64,000 nucleotides of DNA from Puccinia triticina. Its lineage: Eukaryota; Basidiomycota; Pucciniomycetes; Pucciniales; Pucciniaceae. Below are positions 59,235-64,000 of the stretch, one piece after another (position 1 is the stretch's first letter; every line of letters starts with the position of its first letter). The position numbers and the translations under genes were made by a program. Location of the stretch: positions 5,084,001-5,148,000 of the forward strand of contig NC_070571.1 in assembly GCF_026914185.1 (NCBI RefSeq), written 5' to 3'. A model generated the notes under the pieces. It did not search any database, was not told the origin of the DNA, and saw only the letters and a list, made by a program, of their open reading frames with translations.

Positions 59235-62149
59235 TCAATAAACATATTTGAAATCTGGGTGTTGATCGCCCAGATGGTCCCAAGCCTCTTCAAATAACAT
59301 CTCCTGTTCGGGGGAGTGGAAATTTGGCTTTTTGCCAGCAACGAGGTCTCCGCCGGCCTGACAAAGGGTGTATTTTTTGAGGATTTTGTGTCTTTTGATG
59401 ACTTTATTCCTCTGTGCATGACCTAACCACACTGTGTTCAAAATAGAGCACACTATAATCATCACCCCACTGCATTTGTATTATACCCAAGATTAGAAAC
59501 CACCATTAGCTGTTTTTCATGAATGTTTTCTAATTAGTTGCTTGCAGGAGTTCATTGACCTATCTAACTTACAAAGCCAAGTTTATTGCAGTCGGGAGGT
59601 GGTACCTCGGCTTGTGACCTAAGGTAAAAATCTAAGCGCCGCCAAAAAGAAACTTGTCTAGTCAGAGGTATGAACTGACGTTTTGCGCGATGAAAAGAAT
59701 GATCAAAACTGACCCAAACACTGAATAAACCTCCTGAATTCCCAATCATGGTACCAAGGGCGAGTGCGGTGGCTTTGCGCTCGTGGGGTGCGCTATTATC
59801 TGCCGTCCAAGCTGTCAAGCATGGCGACACGCCATATGCACCTGGGATCGAGAAGAACAGGGAACCATACCGCACTTTCTGATCGCCTGAAGCATAGAAG
59901 ATCGCAAAGCCAATTATCGAAAGTACCGCACTCAAGCTACTCATCAGGCCCCTAGCTTGGTGCCGATCTGACCAATATGACAATCCCAAGAGGAAAATGA
60001 AACCTAGAGCAAACGGTGGGACTGCGGTTTAGATTGTCCTCGGGAATAATCAGCTGAAGAATCTGTCAAGTTGACATCGTTAATAATTCGAAGATTCTGA
60101 ATACCTGTGAACAGCTGAGTATCGGTGGGAGAATACCCAAACTGTTACACAAATTCTTCAAGTCAGCTAATGAGCACAACGGCGGCTAAGTTGATATTGA
60201 GGCGGAACTGACTGTATGGACAACTTCAGAATGCAAATGATTTTCCGAAAGAAACTCTCAATGAATCTAAACAAATTCCGTGGTTAGATTTTCGAGAAAG
60301 GTTTCTACTCACCTGTAGGTGTGAAATAAGCTAAACTGTAGATATTAGACGCGCAAGCAAATTGAGCTACATTCACCATGATAACGTGGGGGCTTTTGAA
60401 AGCTTCCCAGACTTGGCGAATCGCTGGGTATTTGGTGGCGAAAGCAGAAGAAGAAAGACTGGGGGCACAGGTTTTCTGTGATCTCGAGACAAGAAAGCTG
60501 ACAGAGTTGAACAAAATCAGAAATTTTCGGTTGAATTGGGATATGATCCCATTGTCCTATATTCACCTTTTTTCCTCATCTGTCAAAAAATTGAATTTAA
60601 GTTGATGAATGCTGGATGGCAGTATAAAGAAGCCCAATATTCCGAAACATGATGTGACGAAACCCTCGATCTATTCCAGGACCAATGACCAAAAGTTGAA
60701 GTGAAGAGTATGACTGTTATGGCTTGCTGATATTGAGCGCGTCTGGGTTGTTCGCGAGTGCAAGGCAGAGTGTATGAAGACATACCAGAAAAACCCAACC
60801 CCAACCAGGGTGTCCCCAGTGACCATCCAGATTGATTATCGCATATGTCAGTAATCCCGACGCTACTCCAGCCATGCAAATTGTACCCCAGAACAACGCG
60901 ATGCGAAGTTGGAGCTCGGTCCTGGTTTCAAATTTATATATGTAGAGTCAGCAAAAAAAAAAAAAACTGCATGGTGAGTTGCTCAGTGGCTTACGGACCT
61001 TGTGTAGAACGTTGATAGATAGAGTACAGTGCCTGGATACAGCCCACCTTTCAAAGCATGAAGAGATTAGCAGGTTTCAAATCTACCGGAATGTTTGCTT
61101 GGTCAAGCACTCACCTTCGACCAAGCCTAGAAAGAATCTGAATGACGAGATTGATTGGTAGCAAATATCAATTTATTAAATCTCCCTCGCTACTACGACC
61201 TATTGCTTTATACCCTCGAGAGCGGGTGCACTTCTAAGGTACATTTCATGCTCCAACATTAATCCGCTGTTGACTGACCTAGATACAAGAAGTCCATGGT
61301 AGCTGGTCCAACAGGTATTCATCAGAATGAAGCCGGCAAGAAAGCTGATGATTTCGATTTAGCTGATGATTTCGATTTAAAACAAAATACACACCTGGTG
61401 ACCAAGCCTTGCAAACAAGTTACGAGCCCCCAAATTGTAACCATTAGAGGTATGTGTATTCCGGCACCAATCCTACGGATCTGTTGAACCACTCAGAAGA
61501 ACAAGAGAGAGAGGTAGGAGTGAATAGCTGAAACCATACGAGATTTAGTTGGTCTGAAATATGGATATCCTAGATCTGGAAGACGGACCAATAAATTTGA
61601 AGGAAGGTCTACAAGCTGCAATAAATTCAACCCAGTCACGAAACTATTCACTGAAAATTTCTCTAGAATCTAGAAAATATCTCAACTATGTAAGGTCTTC
61701 GTGCCATCCACAAGAAGAAAAAAAGCATTAGCTTTCCAAGGTGTGCGACCCAAATCAATGAATGGAAATCATGTTTTTACATAAAAGTCATGGTTAACGC
61801 CATCGAGTAGTCATAGTCAGTCATGCGAAGGTCTGTTTGAAGTCCTGATATTTCGGTTGAGGAGAGTAGGTCCATCACAGTGAGCTACCCAAATGGAGAT
61901 CACAATTCTGTGAAATTAACACGCGTATAATTGCTCACCAACAATCCGCACGTTTCCTGTTTTTAAGAATTGGATAAGTTTCAAATCAGCTAAACCAATC
62001 TGGATAAATATCGGAGAGGTCGAGCATGTCATACCAAGGTTCGCTCGATCCAAGAAACTCAGGAAAAAGTAAAGGCCCAGAATGGGCATGAGTCTGCACT
62101 CAATAAATAAGTCAGGATACAACTTCCTCGATGCGTGCAAGGAGTTCAT
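59235..62149 (-). CDS. MFS transporter, allantoate/anion permease type
   Basis: Twelve-helix proton-coupled solute importer of the DAL5/TNA1-like anion:cation symporter family; substrate unknown (carboxylates, vitamins or allantoate in relatives). Exons (complement): 62035-62149, 61939-61956, 61781-61844, 61687-61696, 61589-61615, 61395-61480, 61279-61302, 61115-61137, 60999-61047, 60786-60921, 60567-60670, 60313-60497, an unresolved exon of about 5-8 nt near 60195-60205, 60105-60141, 59714-60021, 59573-59631, 59235-59469; about 494 aa. Conserved segments are LMPILGLYFFLSFLDRANLG (helix 1), LVEGGLYPGTVLYLS (helix 4 region), FGYSPTDTQLFTVPPFALGF, WSDRHQARG (loop 8-9) and ATALALGTMIGNSGGL (helix 11). 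The tail is cytosolic. The N-terminus before helix 1 is short, so an upstream exon may be missing. Confidence 0.9.
61687..61696 (-). other. 10-nt micro-exon (MFS exon 4)
   Basis: Completes the split Ile codon and adds P-Y-I between AG and GTTGAG. It restores the family-typical (F/I)-P-Y-(I/L) before the LVDLPSNLL segment. Without it the flanking exons are out of phase. Confidence 0.8.
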
Positions 62150-63108
62150 TCCCGGGTGCCAATGGGTTATTCATCGCTAGACTCACAAAAAGTCCAATTT
62201 TCGTACAGCATTCCTTTCCAGCGCAGTCTTGCTGGCCTTTGCAGGGGGGCCTGCTGTTGAACAAGATCCTTCGGAGTCGTGTTTAGCTTCGCCGTTGGTC
62301 ATATCGAGTATCGAAAATTATTTCTTGAATCCCGGTGGCTATGGATGGGGTGGTCGGCAGGGCACAAGCAGCCCAGATGATCATACGAATTTTCTCCTTC
62401 CGGCTAAAAGAGGCATGGGATAGTGCCATGGCCGGCGCCCGTCACGCATCATGCTGAGGGCGATGCTTTAACGGATCCTTTTATGTATCAAAAAAGACAG
62501 TTATGTATTACATACTTGATGGTGGGAGTTACAATTTTAACGGTCAAAGGTCCGACATATGTGCACCGGCACAGTGTAAATAAACAGCAGAAGAGTGAAG
62601 GATTGATCCATACCTTGAATCATGTTCCTGAAGCAACTTCTTCGCCGGAGAAAGCGGCGACAGTCGAAGCGTTTGCCGGCACCCGCTTTGCCGTCTTTTC
62701 CTGCTTTTCGTACTTGATCATAATGACTGAAAAACCTGACTTGGAAGTGCGGACTGCTGAAAAAGCCTACATGGACTGCTGAAAAAGCCTACATGGACTG
62801 CTGAAAAAGCCTACATATTTACATAACTTACCGAAGAGGGTCCCTGCGGGACGGCCTGGATCGCTCCCCGATGCATATGCAATATGACTCGGGTCCAATC
62901 AGTGTCACCTATCCCAAAATCGTCCGATCGCCGTTCACAGGGCTCGCCGACTCAAGAACCACATCAACGGTCAACTTGGACATAAAACACCCCCTCAAGT
63001 TCACGAAACCCAACCCTCTACTCTACGCACGAAGAAAAGCATCACTCAGACTGCAGAACGACTCAAAACCCGTAGTTTCTGAAGAACATAACCGCAGCAA
63101 CAGCCGTC
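62150..63108. promoter_or_regulatory. Divergent promoter region between MFS gene and TIM23
   Basis: Both genes read away from this interval. It contains the tandem repeat at 62751-62816 and several short open frames without resemblance to known proteins. No specific promoter motif assigned. Confidence 0.4.
62751..62816. repeat. 22-bp tandem repeat, 3 copies
   Basis: Three exact consecutive units GGACTGCTGAAAAAGCCTAC(AT) at 62751, 62773 and 62795, in the divergent intergenic region. Confidence 0.95.
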
Positions 63109-64000
63109 ATGTCCAGCCCATCCTCGTCCTCCGTTAATCAACAAGCGTCACCAGACCATCTCGACACACATAGCAAAGTAAGTTGGGGGAGGGGATTTCG
63201 GATAGTCATCCTAACATATCGCTGGTTGCTGAACAGGTTTTTGTTTGCTTATGGTTTTTAGGCATCAAAGTCAAGTCATCCCCCTGACAGTGTGCTTAAT
63301 CTGCCTATCTTGGACCCTATTCTATCGGCGTACGCCCAACCCTCAAGTCTCCATCCCTTATCAAACGTGAATGCCGGGTTAGACTATCTGTCGCTGGAAG
63401 ATTCGAAACTGTCGACGATCGCCGGAAGCCAATCGGTCCTACCGAATCGAGGATGGAGCGATGAACTATGCTACGGGACTGGAACGGTCTATGTGGGCGG
63501 CTTAGCATTCGGTGGCCTCTGGGGATTCAAGGAAGGTTGGGGGCGCAGTAAGGCCATCGCTGCTGGTAGGGTCGCCAAATCGATGCCTACCTTCTCCACT
63601 CCTCCCAAGCCCGCCTCCGGTCTATCATCCACAGGGTCTGCCGCAGGAATGAGCACAGCAGCTTCCGGTGCCTCTGTAGGCGCTGCATCAGCAACTCACT
63701 CAAGCTCATTAGGCTCGATCAGCTGGCGGCTGAGATTGAACGCAATCTTGAATGGTATTACCCGAAGGGGCAGTTTTACCGGAAATACCTGCGGAATCCT
63801 TGGTGAGAATCCTTGGCCTAGGTAAAATAGAGACAATCCACTCATTTCAACTTTGCATCTTCCAGCTGTCATGTACAATGCTTTCAACTGCACACTTGAT
63901 CGGCAGCGAGGCCAACACGACCAATGGAACTCGGTGATCGCCGGAGCATTAACCGGTGCTTTGTTTCGCTGCACAGGTGCGCCCCACTTCGAAAACCTTA
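63109..64000 (+). CDS. TIM23: Mitochondrial inner-membrane import channel subunit TIM23 (5' part)
   Basis: Channel-forming subunit of the TIM23 presequence translocase. Exons 63109-63177, 63262-63802 and 63866-63976, then a donor GTGCGC; the gene continues past the window. 240 codons are visible. The soluble intermembrane-space part (about residues 1-100) contains DYLSLED. Then come the first membrane region ELCYGTGTVYVGGLAFGG with GFKEG, a long Ser/Ala/Thr/Gly-rich insertion (about residues 130-175), and the conserved RLRLNAILNGITRRG and AGALTGALFR of the Tim17/22/23 fold. The insertion between helix 1 and the R-L-N-x-I-L-N-G segment is longer than I expect for the family. The start gives a Ser-rich N-terminus, typical for TIM23. 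Confidence 0.92.

Noticed and set aside
62423..62782. 119-codon open frame in the divergent promoter region
   Set aside because: Part of it is the 22-bp tandem repeat, there is no conserved domain, and it lies upstream of TIM23 without splice support.

Overview
This is a eukaryotic, clearly fungal window. Host genes carry many short GT-AG introns. The two best-conserved proteins, an NTE1-type lysophospholipase and the DNA polymerase alpha catalytic subunit, have basidiomycete-like layouts. Mobile DNA resembling KDZ, hAT, PIF/Harbinger and Mutator-type elements fills the space between them. My inference is a rust fungus (Pucciniales, probably Puccinia or a close relative); the species is not resolved. 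All calls come from reading the sequence; no database search was possible.

Layout. 1-9.4 kb: short direct repeats, a decayed KDZ-transposase tail (950-2453), a broken hypothetical gene (4917-5461), and a 1.5 kb foldback element with a 9-bp target duplication (6407-7902). 9.8 kb: intron-containing tRNA-Lys(UUU). 10.1-16.2 kb, minus strand: NTE1, 14 exons. 16.2-32.5 kb: a gene-poor repeat block. It holds a 3.4 kb inverted repeat (18379-21805), a TAGCG-rich foldback element (25416-26733), a tRNA-Trp-like sequence, and a CACTA-ended foldback element filled with a minisatellite (28488-29548). 32.6-36.1 kb, minus strand: a secreted laccase-like multicopper oxidase in about 20 exons, several under 20 nt. 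37.2-44 kb: a broken PIF/Harbinger element, an hAT transposase pseudogene, a 22-bp palindromic satellite and a 344-bp hAT-type MITE with an 8-bp target duplication. 44.8-50.7 kb, minus strand: POL1, 16 exons including one GC-AG intron. 51-59 kb: a second hAT pseudogene and several foldback elements/MITEs. 59.2-62.1 kb, minus strand: an allantoate/anion-permease-type MFS transporter, about 17 exons. 63.1 kb to the window end, plus strand: the 5' part of TIM23.

The host genes (membrane phospholipid turnover, extracellular oxidation, DNA replication, solute uptake, mitochondrial import) do not form a pathway; they are islands between repeats. Two signals stand out. First, micro-exons of 8-15 nt are needed to keep three unrelated proteins in frame and complete. 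Second, a window-wide family of foldback repeats is built from short palindromes (TGACCGG...CCGGTCA, GGGTACCC, GACCCAAT...ATTGGGTC), some nested inside recognisable terminal inverted repeats.
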